Shown piece by piece: positions 46,915 to 57,157 of a stretch of DNA of 64,000 nucleotides; the first letter of the stretch is position 1, and every line of letters begins with the position of its first letter. Origin of the DNA: an uncultured Geobacteraceae bacterium (lineage in GTDB: Bacteria > Desulfobacterota > Desulfuromonadia > Geobacterales > Pseudopelobacteraceae); NCBI GenBank assembly GCA_903901875.1, contig CAIUSO010000117.1, positions 1-64,000 of the forward strand, in the 5' to 3' direction. The notes under the pieces were generated by a model. That model made no database searches. It was not told the DNA's origin and saw only the letters and a program-made list of their open reading frames with translations. Position numbers and translations under genes: made by a program.

Positions 46915-48327
46915 ATGCCCCATGACAGACTGCTTATAATTGATGACGAGGCGGTTATACGGGAAGGACTGAAACGGATTTTTGAAAGGGAATCATACGA
47001 GGTTGAAATCTGCTCCGGTGGCTACGGGGCGATTGAACTGCTGCACACCCGTGAATTTGATCTCATCATTACTGACCTGAAGATGCCGGGAATGGGTGGT
47101 ATCGAAGTTCTTAAAAGCGTTCGGACGCTCCATCCCCATACTCCGGTTGTTATGATAACCGGATTTGCCTCCGTTGATACCGCTGTCGAGGCGATGAAAA
47201 ATGGGGCGGCGGATTATATTACCAAGCCGTTTGATCCGGGTCAGTTGGTCGAAAAGGTGCGTACAGTCATCGCCCGGCGGCCGTCAACTCCTGAAGATCT
47301 TGTGGTTGCGGAAGAAATGTCTCGCCACCATGGCTTTCATCAATTCATCGGTGAGAGCAAGGAAATGCAGAAAGTGTATCATCGCATCACGCTGGTTGCG
47401 GCGACCAACAGCACGGTGCTCATTACCGGTGAAAGCGGTACCGGCAAGGAACTGGCCGCACGGGCAATTCATGACAATAGCCCCCGGAAAGACAAACCTT
47501 TTGTCGCGGTGGATTGCTCGTCCCTTGCGGAAACGCTGTTGGAAAGCGAGCTGTTTGGCCATGTCAAAGGTTCCTTTACCGGGGCCATCCAGAGTAAAAC
47601 CGGTTTGTTCAAGATTGCCGATGGTGGCACGCTCTTTCTCGATGAGGTGTCAAATATCAGTCTGTCAACCCAGGCAAAGCTGCTGCGTGCCATTCAGGAA
47701 CGGAAGATTACCCCCATTGGTGGAACCCAGTTGGTGCCGGTTGATATCCATCTGGTTGCCGCCACCAACAAAAACCTCAAGAATATGTCCCATGAAGGAA
47801 CATTTCGTGAGGACCTTTTTTTCCGACTCAATATCATTCCGATTGAGCTCCCTCCCCTCCGGGATCGCCCGACTGACATTCCGATCCTCATCCGGCATTT
47901 TCTTGCCAAATACACCGGGGAGATCGGTAAAAAGATCACGGCAATTGCCCCCGATGTCATGTCATTCCTTGAAAAATACGCCTATCCGGGTAATGTCAGG
48001 GAGCTGGAAAACATTATCGAACGCGCGGTGGTCCTGGCCGAAGGTGACGTTATCCGCAATGAGGACATCGAGCTATGGGACAGTAGTGAAGATGTCCCCC
48101 CGAATGTATTGATTGAACGCATCCCCCTCAATGCCGAAGAGCTGAAAGAAATGAAGCGGACCATTCGCGAGCATGCCATGGACGCACTTGAGAGTCTGTT
48201 TGTACGAAACGCTCTGGAGCGTAACGGCTGGAATGTCACCAAGGCTGCCGAGGAAACCGGAATTTTACGGCCAAACTTCCAGGCGATGATGAAGAAACTG
48301 GGGATATCGGGACGTTCGGGGCACTGA
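46915..48327 (+). CDS. sigma54-dependent response regulator (NtrC family)
   Basis: 470 residues from ATG 46915 (AAGGA 8 nt upstream; ATG 46885 is a possible earlier start). Receiver domain with DDE and the acceptor Asp in IITDLKMPGMGG; AAA+ domain with Walker A GESGTGKE, the sigma54 contact loop GSFTGA (GAFTGA with Ser for the first Ala), Walker B GGTLFLDEV, and the arginine-finger region FREDLFFRLN; C-terminal Fis-type helix-turn-helix (NGWNVTKAAEETGILRPNFQAMMKKLG). It is divergent from the cytochrome operon at 46721 and may control it. No kinase is adjacent; the heme-sensor kinase at 32850-34412 is a plausible partner by theme only. Confidence 0.94.
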   Translation: MPHDRLLIIDDEAVIREGLKRIFERESYEVEICSGGYGAIELLHTREFDLIITDLKMPGMGGIEVLKSVRTLHPHTPVVMITGFASVDTAVEAMKNGAADYITKPFDPGQLVEKVRTVIARRPSTPEDLVVAEEMSRHHGFHQFIGESKEMQKVYHRITLVAATNSTVLITGESGTGKELAARAIHDNSPRKDKPFVAVDCSSLAETLLESELFGHVKGSFTGAIQSKTGLFKIADGGTLFLDEVSNISLSTQAKLLRAIQERKITPIGGTQLVPVDIHLVAATNKNLKNMSHEGTFREDLFFRLNIIPIELPPLRDRPTDIPILIRHFLAKYTGEIGKKITAIAPDVMSFLEKYAYPGNVRELENIIERAVVLAEGDVIRNEDIELWDSSEDVPPNVLIERIPLNAEELKEMKRTIREHAMDALESLFVRNALERNGWNVTKAAEETGILRPNFQAMMKKLGISGRSGH

Positions 48328-48380
48328 ACTATACAGAGCACCCGCCTGTAAAAATAAAATCTCATTTACATGGTACAACA

Positions 48381-50078
48381 ATGACACCATTGATCGGCAT
48401 TCCCGAACCTCGCTCTTCGTATAAGAATTGGTTGTTTTTACTCCCCATTGCATTTTCCGCAGTGGTGTGTTGGAAATTTTTTCATCCGGCCGGCCTTACC
48501 GCAGATGGTCACACTTACCTGCAAATTGCCAGGAATATCCAGATGGGGGCCGGACTTGGCTGGCAGGCTCTCTGGGCGACGCCGTTGCCATCTCTCATTA
48601 TTGCCGGAGTAGACAGCCTGTTCGGCATGCATGATCTGCTCCGGACCGCCGGCATGATTACCCCGGTGATGGGCGTACTGTTGACCGCTGCAGTCTATTT
48701 TCTTGCCGCCGGTGTCTCATGCCAAAAAGTTGCTTTCATTGCCTCAATGGTGACAGCGGTCACACCCCATTTTCTCTGGATCTCGTTTTCAACTGAACCG
48801 GAAATTTATTATACGGTTTTTCTTATTACCGCGTTAGGTCTGCTTGATCGCTCCATCACCCGTAATTCACTTCTCTTCGGAGCGGGAGCAGGTTGTCTGT
48901 TCAGCTGCGCTTATTTGAGCCGATCAGAAGGCTTTCTCATTATGGTCATTTCTGTTATGGCGCTTTTCATCGAGCAGGGAAAACTGGTCTTCCGTTCGTA
49001 TCTGCCAAAAATTATCGCCATTGTTTTAGTCACCTTCTTTGTAACAGCGTCACCATACCTGCTGTTCCTCAAAAAAAATTATGGAACCTTTGTCATAAGT
49101 CCCAAAGCAACCTACGTGCTGATCTGGATGAAGGGGCAGGTTTACAAAGACCACAACAAAATCGAACAGGAAAATGATGATCTCTGGGGACTTACCCCAG
49201 AAGGCAGGCTAAAATGGCAGGTGCCCTCTGGTGTTGGTGATCTGGTGCAGTATCTACTCCAGGACCCCGAAAAAAGTGTCCGTGTCTATTTCAACAATTT
49301 ATTATCCGAGCTTCCCGGCAGACCCGCCAACAACAGTGGAGCTCTTCACTACCCGAATGTGTACCCCATCTATATGGCTCTCCTGGCTTTTTATGCACTT
49401 TCTCTGCAATGGGAACAGCCGTCAAGAAGAAAGAAAACCCTTCTGGTATCCCCTTTTTTCATTTTACTCGTCCTGCCCGTTTTCACGGAAGGGTGGTGGA
49501 AATATCTGGTTCCCTATGCGCCACTTCTCACCATACTTGCAACGATCGGCTTAGTGCTGGGCGTTAACAAATTATTTCATAACAGGAAGCTCGTTGGAAC
49601 TGCGGTGATCTCCCTAATTACCATCGTAATTATGGCCTATTACGTAGACCGGTACCATGGCCTGCGTACAGTACTTGCTCCCTGGCAGGCCACTCCCCCA
49701 CCCTCCCCCAGCGTTATTACAGACCAAAACGTCAGCAGAAAATCCTTGATGACTGAAAATGCCCGCAAGGCCGGGCAGTGGGCTACCGCACGCTATGGTA
49801 CGGGAAAAAACTATATGGTACGGTGGAATAAATTGATCTACCATCTTAATGGACTCTGGACCGCGTTCCCCGTTGCAGAACCACTAGAGATTTATCAGTA
49901 TGCACTGCGCAATCAGGTTGATTACCTCGCCATAGAGGGTATAAATCCGGATATTCCCGATGATGCCCTTACTGATGCGGTATACGGCTTTACACTGGAT
50001 TCAATCTTTCATGCTGAGAAGAGCCTTTACAGAGTCGCGTTTTTTCGACCACTACCTCCGGCAACAGGTAATCGGTAA
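48381..50078 (+). CDS. polytopic membrane protein, GT39/ArnT-like glycosyltransferase
   Basis: 565 residues with about eleven membrane helices and a C-terminal soluble part. The first periplasmic loop has an acidic pair position (GLTADGHTYLQIARNI) like the catalytic loop of GT-C fold enzymes that use lipid-linked sugars; YLSRSEGF and the long hydrophobic hairpins fit the same superfamily. The acceptor is not known. There is no obvious Shine-Dalgarno site before ATG 48381. It stands alone, with the response regulator upstream and a Cys-rich unknown downstream. Confidence 0.7.
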   Translation: MTPLIGIPEPRSSYKNWLFLLPIAFSAVVCWKFFHPAGLTADGHTYLQIARNIQMGAGLGWQALWATPLPSLIIAGVDSLFGMHDLLRTAGMITPVMGVLLTAAVYFLAAGVSCQKVAFIASMVTAVTPHFLWISFSTEPEIYYTVFLITALGLLDRSITRNSLLFGAGAGCLFSCAYLSRSEGFLIMVISVMALFIEQGKLVFRSYLPKIIAIVLVTFFVTASPYLLFLKKNYGTFVISPKATYVLIWMKGQVYKDHNKIEQENDDLWGLTPEGRLKWQVPSGVGDLVQYLLQDPEKSVRVYFNNLLSELPGRPANNSGALHYPNVYPIYMALLAFYALSLQWEQPSRRKKTLLVSPFFILLVLPVFTEGWWKYLVPYAPLLTILATIGLVLGVNKLFHNRKLVGTAVISLITIVIMAYYVDRYHGLRTVLAPWQATPPPSPSVITDQNVSRKSLMTENARKAGQWATARYGTGKNYMVRWNKLIYHLNGLWTAFPVAEPLEIYQYALRNQVDYLAIEGINPDIPDDALTDAVYGFTLDSIFHAEKSLYRVAFFRPLPPATGNR

Positions 50079-50191
50079 AATGTTTATGAATCACGATTTA
50101 TATATTGCATTTAGATACAAATATAATGTAATAAAATAAATAATATTAGGTGAGTACACATTTTGCACGAACACATTACAGGAGACCAATA

Positions 50192-50722
50192 ATGATTTTG
50201 CCGTCTAAGAAAGCACTCCTGCTTTCCGGAGTTGCTGTTGGGGGAGGAACATTGGCAATTATGACAGCCGGAGTGGCTGCACCGGCTGTCGGGATGCTGG
50301 TAGGAATTATCGCTGGTTCTGCGGGTCTTTCTGTGGTGAAAAGGTGTGGCCAAGCTAAAGGGTGTAACTGTACTGATGGTGCCACCTGTGGAACAACGGG
50401 AGGAGTGCCATGCGCCACTGATTCAGATCTTTCCGATGCGATAAAAAGTTCTGACGGGGAGATTAGTGACGCAGAACGGAGTCCGACCTCACTTTTTGGA
50501 GTGTCCCCATTTGCCGAATCTGATGATGCCGTTCTGCTTCAGGTAATGGCCTCGAAATTGAGGGAGGAGATCAGTGAACTCAAACAGAACCTGAATGATT
50601 CGAAGAACAGCCGATTTTTTGAGCGGGGAGAATTATTGCAGGAACTGGCAGAAAAAGAGTCCAAATTAAAGAACATTGGCGAGAGTCTGTCGGGAGCGAC
50701 CAACGGTCGCCACGACGGGTAA
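50192..50722 (+). CDS. unknown protein: membrane segment, Cys cluster, coiled coil
   Basis: 176 residues from ATG 50192 with AGGAG 8 nt upstream. Three regions are clear: an N-terminal Gly/Ala-rich hydrophobic stretch (about 8-48) that may form one or two membrane helices; a compact Cys-rich segment (about 50-75) with five Cys spaced C-X6-C-X-C-X5-C-X7-C; and a C-terminal charged coiled coil (about 115-170). The Cys spacing could hold Zn or an Fe-S centre. I do not recognise the family. A strong terminator follows. Confidence 0.65.
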   Translation: MILPSKKALLLSGVAVGGGTLAIMTAGVAAPAVGMLVGIIAGSAGLSVVKRCGQAKGCNCTDGATCGTTGGVPCATDSDLSDAIKSSDGEISDAERSPTSLFGVSPFAESDDAVLLQVMASKLREEISELKQNLNDSKNSRFFERGELLQELAEKESKLKNIGESLSGATNGRHDG

Positions 50723-50743
50723 TTGCAATTCCAGATAATTGAT

Positions 50744-50782
50744 CACCCACAGAGGCGGTGTTTTTCACCGCCTCTGTGGGTG
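50744..50782 (+). terminator. strong hairpin terminator
   Basis: 17-bp perfect stem CACCCACAGAGGCGGTG / CACCGCCTCTGTGGGTG with loop TTTTT, about 20 nt after the Cys-rich gene. The T-tract after the stem is poor. Between here and the flagellin gene the only other feature seen is the sigma28-like promoter. Confidence 0.65.
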
Positions 50783-50960
50783 TAGTCTATAGCCCCACTC
50801 CTTCCTGCTCCGGTTTTACCCCTCACTGATTATTTTCGTGTTGTTTCCTCTTGTTGGTGGTAAGTGCCGTTTTTAGAATCATCGCTGTTCTCCCGTGCAA
50901 TTTTCTAGCCGGACAACACTGCCGCCCCCCCCCCTCTTTTGTTCGGTTGCACGTTTTGTC

Positions 50961-50987
50961 TCTAGTATTTGCCATAAATGCCGACAA
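50961..50987 (+). promoter_or_regulatory. candidate sigma28 (FliA) promoter of the flagellin gene
   Basis: TCTAGTAT, 11 nt, GCCGACAA: 5/8 and 7/8 matches to the consensus TAAAGTTT-N11-GCCGATAA, at the correct spacing, about 63 nt before the flagellin ATG. Late flagellar filament genes are normally sigma28-dependent, so the context fits. Confidence 0.6.
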
Positions 50988-51049
50988 GTATAGTGAGCGC
51001 AGAATGCGCCACCGAGATTCTCGGAATCAACCAGAAAAGGAGCACCATC

Positions 51050-51865
51050 ATGGCAGTTTCAAACATTTCGCTCACATCAGGCATGAGGAACAACCTCCTC
51101 GCTCTCCAACAGACGGCTTCACAGGTTACCCAGACGCAGAATCGTTTGAGTAGCGGAAAGAAAGTTAACACCGCTCTGGACAATCCGACAAACTTCTTTG
51201 CCGCCCAGGCCGCAACTAACCGTGCGAGTGACCTGGCTGATCGTAAAGATGGCATGAGTGAAGCGGTACAAACCATTAAGAGTGCCGACAACGGTATCAC
51301 CGCCATCACCGCGCTGATTCAGTCCGCCAAAGGTCTTGCCAGCGCAGCCGCTGCAACCAACGACACCTTGTCCCAGGCAACCTACGAAACCCAGTTCAAC
51401 ACCATCGCCAGCCAGATTACCACGCTGGCAAGTGACGCCGGCTATCGTGGCACCAATCTTCTGACGACCGGTACCCTTTCAATTGAATTCAGCCAGAAGA
51501 CCGGTGATGCCAACTTGACCGTTAACGGCTTCGGTGCAGATGCTTCATCACTGGGCATATCTTCGGCCGGCACCTGGACAGGCACCGGCAATGCGGCCAG
51601 CACCAATGCTTTCATGGATACTGCCCTGACAACCCTGCGTACCCAGTCTTCTTCACTGGCAAGTAACCTGACCACGATCACCACCCGTCAGACGTTCACT
51701 GACTCGATGATCAACACCCTGCAGGTGGGTGCAGACAACCTGACTCTTGCCGACATGAATCAGGAAGGTGCAAACATGCTGGCCCTGCAGACCCGTCAGT
51801 CCCTGGGAACCACCGCACTGAGCCTCTCTTCACAGGCAGCCCAGTCCGTACTGAAACTCTTCTAG
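51050..51865 (+). CDS. fliC: flagellin
   Basis: 271 residues, a short flagellin consisting of the conserved N- and C-terminal D0/D1 helices with only a small variable centre (about 140-185). Seen: LSSGKKVNTALDNPTNFFAAQ near the N-terminus and ALQTRQSLGTTALSLSSQAAQSVLKLF at the C-terminus. AAGGAG lies 8 nt before ATG 51050. No cap, chaperone or other flagellar gene is adjacent, so it is an orphan copy in this window. The polypeptide is exported by the flagellar type III system. Confidence 0.95.
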   Translation: MAVSNISLTSGMRNNLLALQQTASQVTQTQNRLSSGKKVNTALDNPTNFFAAQAATNRASDLADRKDGMSEAVQTIKSADNGITAITALIQSAKGLASAAAATNDTLSQATYETQFNTIASQITTLASDAGYRGTNLLTTGTLSIEFSQKTGDANLTVNGFGADASSLGISSAGTWTGTGNAASTNAFMDTALTTLRTQSSSLASNLTTITTRQTFTDSMINTLQVGADNLTLADMNQEGANMLALQTRQSLGTTALSLSSQAAQSVLKLF

Positions 51866-51890
51866 ACCGTACGACTGAATTACACCTGAC

Positions 51891-51942
51891 AAGAGCCACA
51901 AAGAGGTCAGAAACTACTGACACCGCTTTGTGGCTCTTTTTA
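51891..51942 (+). terminator. rho-independent terminator of the flagellin gene
   Basis: 13-bp stem AAGAGCCACAAAG / CTTTGTGGCTCTT with a loop of about 22 nt that can itself pair (GTCAG / CTGAC), followed by TTTTT. Confidence 0.85.
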
Positions 51943-51973
51943 TATGACACTTGGCAAGAGGGCTGTTTGCTGA

Positions 51974-52960
<987 letters not shown>

Positions 52961-52961
52961 C

Positions 52962-53147
52962 ATGACCGGGGAAACGGCAGAACGGGATGAGCTGGAAAAG
53001 CTGCTTGCAGATGTACAGCGGACCATCCGGGAGAACAAACTGTTTATTCGCAATTTGAAGGAGGAGGCCGCTGACAGTGAAGCAACGGCAGAGGTGGAAA
53101 CTGCTGGCGGCACCCTCTCTGAAGAGGATGGCTTCGAAGAATTGTAA
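52962..53147 (+). CDS. small acidic coiled-coil protein
   Basis: 61 residues, starting 1 nt after the trxB stop and so probably translated by coupling. The N-terminal two thirds form a charged amphipathic helix (DELEKLLADVQRTIRENKLFIRNLKEE); the C-terminus is acidic. Function unknown. It ends before a strong bidirectional terminator. Confidence 0.6.
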   Translation: MTGETAERDELEKLLADVQRTIRENKLFIRNLKEEAADSEATAEVETAGGTLSEEDGFEEL

Positions 53148-53175
53148 AGAAATCTTCTCTGTATGTATTTAGTAG

Positions 53176-53220
53176 TAACGAGAAGAGGCCCCCACATTGT
53201 GTGGGGGCCTCTTCTCGTTA
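53176..53220. terminator. bidirectional terminator between trxB operon and ImcH-like gene
   Basis: 21-bp perfect stem (TAACGAGAAGAGGCCCCCAC... and complement) with a 3-nt loop TTG, in the gap between convergent genes. Confidence 0.8.
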
Positions 53221-53244
53221 CGGACGCTCAGCGAACTCTGCTAC

Positions 53245-54786
53245 TTAGTGTTTCTTCTCTCCACCGGTAACATCAACACCGTTTGGAGCGTGGCAGTCAC
53301 TGCAGTTTGACTTCATTATTTCGTCGCCGATATCCACCGGATGGACAAATTCCTTAACCTGGGTACCCTTGGGAATATTTTCCTGGGTCTGGCTGATGAC
53401 GCTATGGCACAGATTGCAATCCTTCGGAATTACTTTTCCGGCGGCGTTCTTATGCTTGCCATCATGGCAGCGGAAGCAGCCGGGGAAGTAGAAGTGACCG
53501 ATCTGTGTCGGATAGGCACCCCACTCCACTTTCATTTTCGGGAAGAAGTTTCTGCTGTAGATCTGCTGAATCTGCTCCACCGCCTGCTTGATGGAAGCTG
53601 CTTTACTCGTCACCAGAGCAGGATAGTTCTTGGCATAGTATGCCGGAATACCGGCGGCAATGGCAGCGGTTGCCTCTTCGGTCGTTTTGTACGGTTTTTC
53701 CAGCAGCTCACCGCTCACCCTTTTGAGGTACGGGAGGGAAGGATCCAGCTTGCCGGCGGCAAAGCGGTGATCCATTTCCAGGCTCGGCGGATTAAAGGAG
53801 TGGGCCGGACGGGTATGACAGTCGATGCAATCCATGACCCGCTTTTCATGTTTCTCAAGTTCTGCCTTGGAAATCGGTTTTTCCTGGCTGATGAACTCCT
53901 CAAGTGTACCGTCCGCTTTTTTGACGGTCACATAGGGGATATCCATGCGCCGCTCATCGGTTGCCACATAGCCAACTTCTCTACCGATATGCCAGTGGAT
54001 GCCGGAAGAGTTCGGAGCGGCCGGGTTACCACCGATCTTGATCAGCATCTGGATCTCACGGCGGGTATTCTCTTCGTTCGGTGCATTATGGGAGAAGATC
54101 TTGTAACGGGCCGCAACAAATTTTTCCGGCCAGTGGCACCGTTCGCAGGTACCCCGTGCCGGACGGAGATTATGAACCGGTGTCGGAATCGGCGTCGGGA
54201 AGGTTCCGGTCAGTATGGAGTAAAGCTGACGGGTACCGTTGATTTTTGCCTTGATATAGTAGTTGAGGCCGGAACCAACGTGGCACTCCACGCAACGAAC
54301 CCGGGCGTGGGGCGACTGCTGCCAGGCGACATGTTCTGGCTCCATGGGTACGTGGCACACTTCACCGCAAAAGGTGGTCGATTCGGTGAATTCAAACCCT
54401 TTGATGGTGGTGACGCCGATGATGGCAAAAAATACCACTGTCACCAGGGCAAAGAATATGGTGAGGCGAAGTTTTTTCGGATCGTTAAAATCAAGTCGTG
54501 GTAGCGCGGGAAGATCAACATCAGGGTTTTTCCGATGGTTATTCCGTGCCCGCCAGGCACCGAAATAGGTCAGGACGCCGCCAAACAGAATGCCCCCCGG
54601 CAGCAGGAACAGCGTAATGATCTCCAGGTAGGGGTTTTCGAACCCCATGAACTCCTGAAGCGCAATAAACAGAATGATCACCAATGCCGATATTGCCGAC
54701 GTGAGCATCCCCAGCAAACTGATTATGTTCATGTAATACTTTTCGGCTGACATGATTTTACGCGAATCTCCTTCTCTTTGTGCCAT
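53245..54786 (-). CDS. imcH: ImcH-like NapC/NirT-family inner-membrane multiheme cytochrome
   Basis: 513 residues from ATG 54786 (GGGAGG 6 nt upstream). Three N-terminal membrane helices (about 18-45, 54-78, 107-130), then a periplasmic domain with one CX3CH (CGEVCH, 140-145) and six CXXCH motifs (CVECH 165-169, then CERCH, CIDCH, CFRCH, CNLCH, CSDCH), so seven hemes. This matches what I recall of Geobacter ImcH, the quinol oxidase used for high-potential extracellular acceptors, in length, helix number and heme count. Assignment as the orthologue rather than a paralogue is not certain. Transcribed alone, leftward. Confidence 0.85.
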   Translation of the reverse strand: MAQREGDSRKIMSAEKYYMNIISLLGMLTSAISALVIILFIALQEFMGFENPYLEIITLFLLPGGILFGGVLTYFGAWRARNNHRKNPDVDLPALPRLDFNDPKKLRLTIFFALVTVVFFAIIGVTTIKGFEFTESTTFCGEVCHVPMEPEHVAWQQSPHARVRCVECHVGSGLNYYIKAKINGTRQLYSILTGTFPTPIPTPVHNLRPARGTCERCHWPEKFVAARYKIFSHNAPNEENTRREIQMLIKIGGNPAAPNSSGIHWHIGREVGYVATDERRMDIPYVTVKKADGTLEEFISQEKPISKAELEKHEKRVMDCIDCHTRPAHSFNPPSLEMDHRFAAGKLDPSLPYLKRVSGELLEKPYKTTEEATAAIAAGIPAYYAKNYPALVTSKAASIKQAVEQIQQIYSRNFFPKMKVEWGAYPTQIGHFYFPGCFRCHDGKHKNAAGKVIPKDCNLCHSVISQTQENIPKGTQVKEFVHPVDIGDEIMKSNCSDCHAPNGVDVTGGEKKH

Positions 54787-54976
54787 TGATTCCTCCCGGT
54801 TTCTGTACCTGCCATGCCAATGTAAAAATACGTTCCCTCGCACACAGGCCAGTAGCTAATAAACGTGCTTTAATAGCACAGAAAAACAGTAATATGCAAG
54901 TCAAATTGCTTTGTACTTCATGTGAAATACCAGAGGTCTCACGCATATCCCTTTCCTGACGCCAGAAATCAAACTG

Positions 54977-55005
54977 TTGACAAACGTCTGCAACCGGAAT
55001 ATTTT
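54977..55005 (+). promoter_or_regulatory. sigma70 promoter in the 330-nt intergenic region
   Basis: Perfect TTGACA, 17-nt spacer, TATTTT, about 115 nt before the DUF2339-like gene. The rest of the intergenic stretch (54787-55117) is AT-rich and shows no gene; the promoter of the divergent cytochrome should lie in its left half. Confidence 0.5.
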
Positions 55006-55117
55006 AAACAGCGTTATATTTTATCATTATTTTATTGTCTTTAATGTCTAGGAATATCGCAAGACCATATTTTATATTTATCTGTTATTAGAACTGTGTG
55101 TGATTAAGGAGCAGATT

Positions 55118-56938
55118 ATGACATCACCCGAGCAACCCGGAGACCGGGAGAAGGAACTAACCGCACGCTTACAGGCCATGGAACAGCAGCTTCAGAAACT
55201 TACGGCCCGCATTGGCGAGGAGGCGGCCACCGGCCCACCCCTTCAGACCCCCACGACACCACCTTCACCAACAGACAATAGCGGCTATGCTCCCCCCGAA
55301 GATTTGGGTGATGTTTCCGAAGAGCTTCTTAACTGGGCAGGCCGCAATGCCCTGCTCCCCCGTGTCGCCACCCTCTGCTTTTTACTCGTTGTGGCACTGA
55401 TTCTCCGCACCGTCACCGACAGCGGCATCATCAACAAGCTGATCGGATCGGGGCTTGGCATGGGATACGCAGCCACCCTGATAATCGCCGCATGGTACCT
55501 GTACGTACGGAAAAGCCCCCTGGCTCCGGTGTGCGCGGCCTGTGGTGCCCTCCTTATGTCCTCCATCGTCGTGGAGACCCACAGCCACTTTAAAGCACTC
55601 CCCTTGGTGCCGGCATACCTGACACTGGTGGTCACCGGCATTGCCATGGCCATCATCAGCCGGAAGTTTGACGCATTTACCCCCATTTCCGTCGGCACCC
55701 TCGGCATGTGCCTCGCCGGGGCCGCCATTGACTACCCCCACCCCTATTTTCCCTACCTCTCGCTGGTGCTGTTTGCTGCCAACATCCTTGCCTACCGTGC
55801 CGCTCAAATGGAGTACTGCGGCTGGCTCCGCTGGACGGCGGCCTTCGTCAGCATGTTCATGCTACAATTGTGGGGTTTCAGACTTGGCTATCTGACCAGA
55901 AAAGCGGAAACTATCCCTTCTGATCTCGCCCCGGCACTGTTTCTTCCCATCCTTGCCGTTTTTGCCCTTACCTATTTCGCTTTTTCCCTCTACGGGATCA
56001 TCTCCCGCACATCCCAGCGGGTCTCCCGCTTCGACGCCACGCTCCCCACCATCAATTCCCTCTGGGCCTTTTCCACGGCACTCTATGTGGTTGGCCCCAT
56101 CGGTTCCGCCCCGATTATTATCGGCATCATTGGCAGTTCCATTGCCCTCAGCTTCCTTGCCATAAGCTTTTGGCACGCCAATCGGAGCACTACCGGCACC
56201 GGCGGAGCCGGTGCCCTGGTGTTTGCCTCCGGCGCACTTCTGGCCGTGGCACTGCCAACCATAACCGGAAAAATCATCTTTTCCCTGCCGATCCTTTCCG
56301 TTATTGCCATTTTCATGGCGGTTATCTCCCGCTCCTGGAAGAGCGGCAGCGTCAGGCTGGCGACCTATCTGTTCAGTCTCTACTGCGGCCTTGCCACCGT
56401 GTACCTGCTCAGGGGAAACAGTCCCCTGGCCCTCGATTTTGTGGACATCATTCCGTCCGGCCTGGTGGCGTGCATCGTTTTATACCACTTTCAATGGTGC
56501 CGCTGGCATCCACCGGCCGGCTATACCTTCTTTGACCGTTTCGATCCGAAGGACCGCACGGCTACTCTGTTGCTACTTGCCGGACTTTTATGCTGCTTTA
56601 TCGTGGTCCGCTCGATCATCCACCAGACCCTGCTGGTTGTTTCCGGTGTTGTTGCCCCACCGGTCTTCAGCTGCTCCCAGTCCGTACTCATCAACAGTGC
56701 CGGTCTGGTTCTCATTATTTTAGCCTTCCTGCGACGCGATAAGGAGCTGAGGAATATGGCAATCCTCATTACCATGGCGGGAGGTTTCAAGGTCTTTGCC
56801 TCGGACCTGCTCGGCATCCATGGCCTGCCACTGGTTTTCAGCGTGTTTTCATTCGGCATGCTTGTGGCGGTAGAATCGATTGCACTGGGCAAATGGCCGA
56901 AAATAACCGTTGACAACACCAACGACGAAAATGCATAG
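55118..56938 (+). CDS. DUF2339-like polytopic membrane protein
   Basis: 606 residues from ATG 55118 (AAGGAG 6 nt upstream; a GTG at 55100 is less likely). A cytoplasmic N-terminal coiled coil (KELTARLQAMEQQLQKLTARI) and a Pro/Thr-rich linker lead into about eighteen membrane helices with few charged residues between them. The layout (N-terminal coiled coil, linker, many helices) is that of DUF2339 proteins. No function is known to me. It lies between two quinone-linked cytochrome genes but has its own promoter. Confidence 0.75.
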   Translation: MTSPEQPGDREKELTARLQAMEQQLQKLTARIGEEAATGPPLQTPTTPPSPTDNSGYAPPEDLGDVSEELLNWAGRNALLPRVATLCFLLVVALILRTVTDSGIINKLIGSGLGMGYAATLIIAAWYLYVRKSPLAPVCAACGALLMSSIVVETHSHFKALPLVPAYLTLVVTGIAMAIISRKFDAFTPISVGTLGMCLAGAAIDYPHPYFPYLSLVLFAANILAYRAAQMEYCGWLRWTAAFVSMFMLQLWGFRLGYLTRKAETIPSDLAPALFLPILAVFALTYFAFSLYGIISRTSQRVSRFDATLPTINSLWAFSTALYVVGPIGSAPIIIGIIGSSIALSFLAISFWHANRSTTGTGGAGALVFASGALLAVALPTITGKIIFSLPILSVIAIFMAVISRSWKSGSVRLATYLFSLYCGLATVYLLRGNSPLALDFVDIIPSGLVACIVLYHFQWCRWHPPAGYTFFDRFDPKDRTATLLLLAGLLCCFIVVRSIIHQTLLVVSGVVAPPVFSCSQSVLINSAGLVLIILAFLRRDKELRNMAILITMAGGFKVFASDLLGIHGLPLVFSVFSFGMLVAVESIALGKWPKITVDNTNDENA

Positions 56939-56956
56939 GGGCCCATGGCAAGGGCA
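56938..56956 (+). repeat. 19-bp direct repeat, copy 1
   Basis: GGGGCCCATGGCAAGGGCA, identical to 57132-57150. The two copies flank a 175-nt segment holding palindromic elements. This and the features at 57054 and 57158 account for the gene-free stretch 56939-57240. Confidence 0.6.
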
Positions 56957-57053
56957 CCACGTAGGGGCGAATGGAACGGTAAATATAATGCGCGAGGAAA
57001 ATATCATCGTCGTGTGCGATGATGCATGAATTACGCATAAGGCAGCCCACCAC

Positions 57054-57077
57054 GTAGGGGCGTATGGCCATACGCCC
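57054..57077. repeat. palindromic intergenic element, copy A
   Basis: GTAG then GGGCGTATGGCCATACGCCC, a 20-bp perfect palindrome. A half copy (CACGTAGGGGCG) is at 56958-56969. Related full copies are at 57158-57192 and 61637-61671. Confidence 0.6.
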
Positions 57078-57131
57078 AGCCACCATCCCTTGTACGGATA
57101 AAAGTCGGAAACCGAGCGGATGGCAAAGCGT

Positions 57132-57150
57132 GGGGCCCATGGCAAGGGCA
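57132..57150 (+). repeat. 19-bp direct repeat, copy 2
   Basis: Exact second copy of the sequence at 56938-56956. Confidence 0.6.
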
Positions 57151-57157
57151 AAATGAC

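Noticed and set aside
53341-54504. Long open frame on the plus strand opposite the ImcH-like gene
   Set aside because: It is antisense to a protein with seven ordered heme motifs and three membrane helices; its own product shows no domain and no ribosome site.
55212-56723. Several open frames on both strands within the DUF2339-like gene
   Set aside because: GC-rich membrane-protein coding sequence produces open shadow frames; none has a ribosome site with a plausible product.
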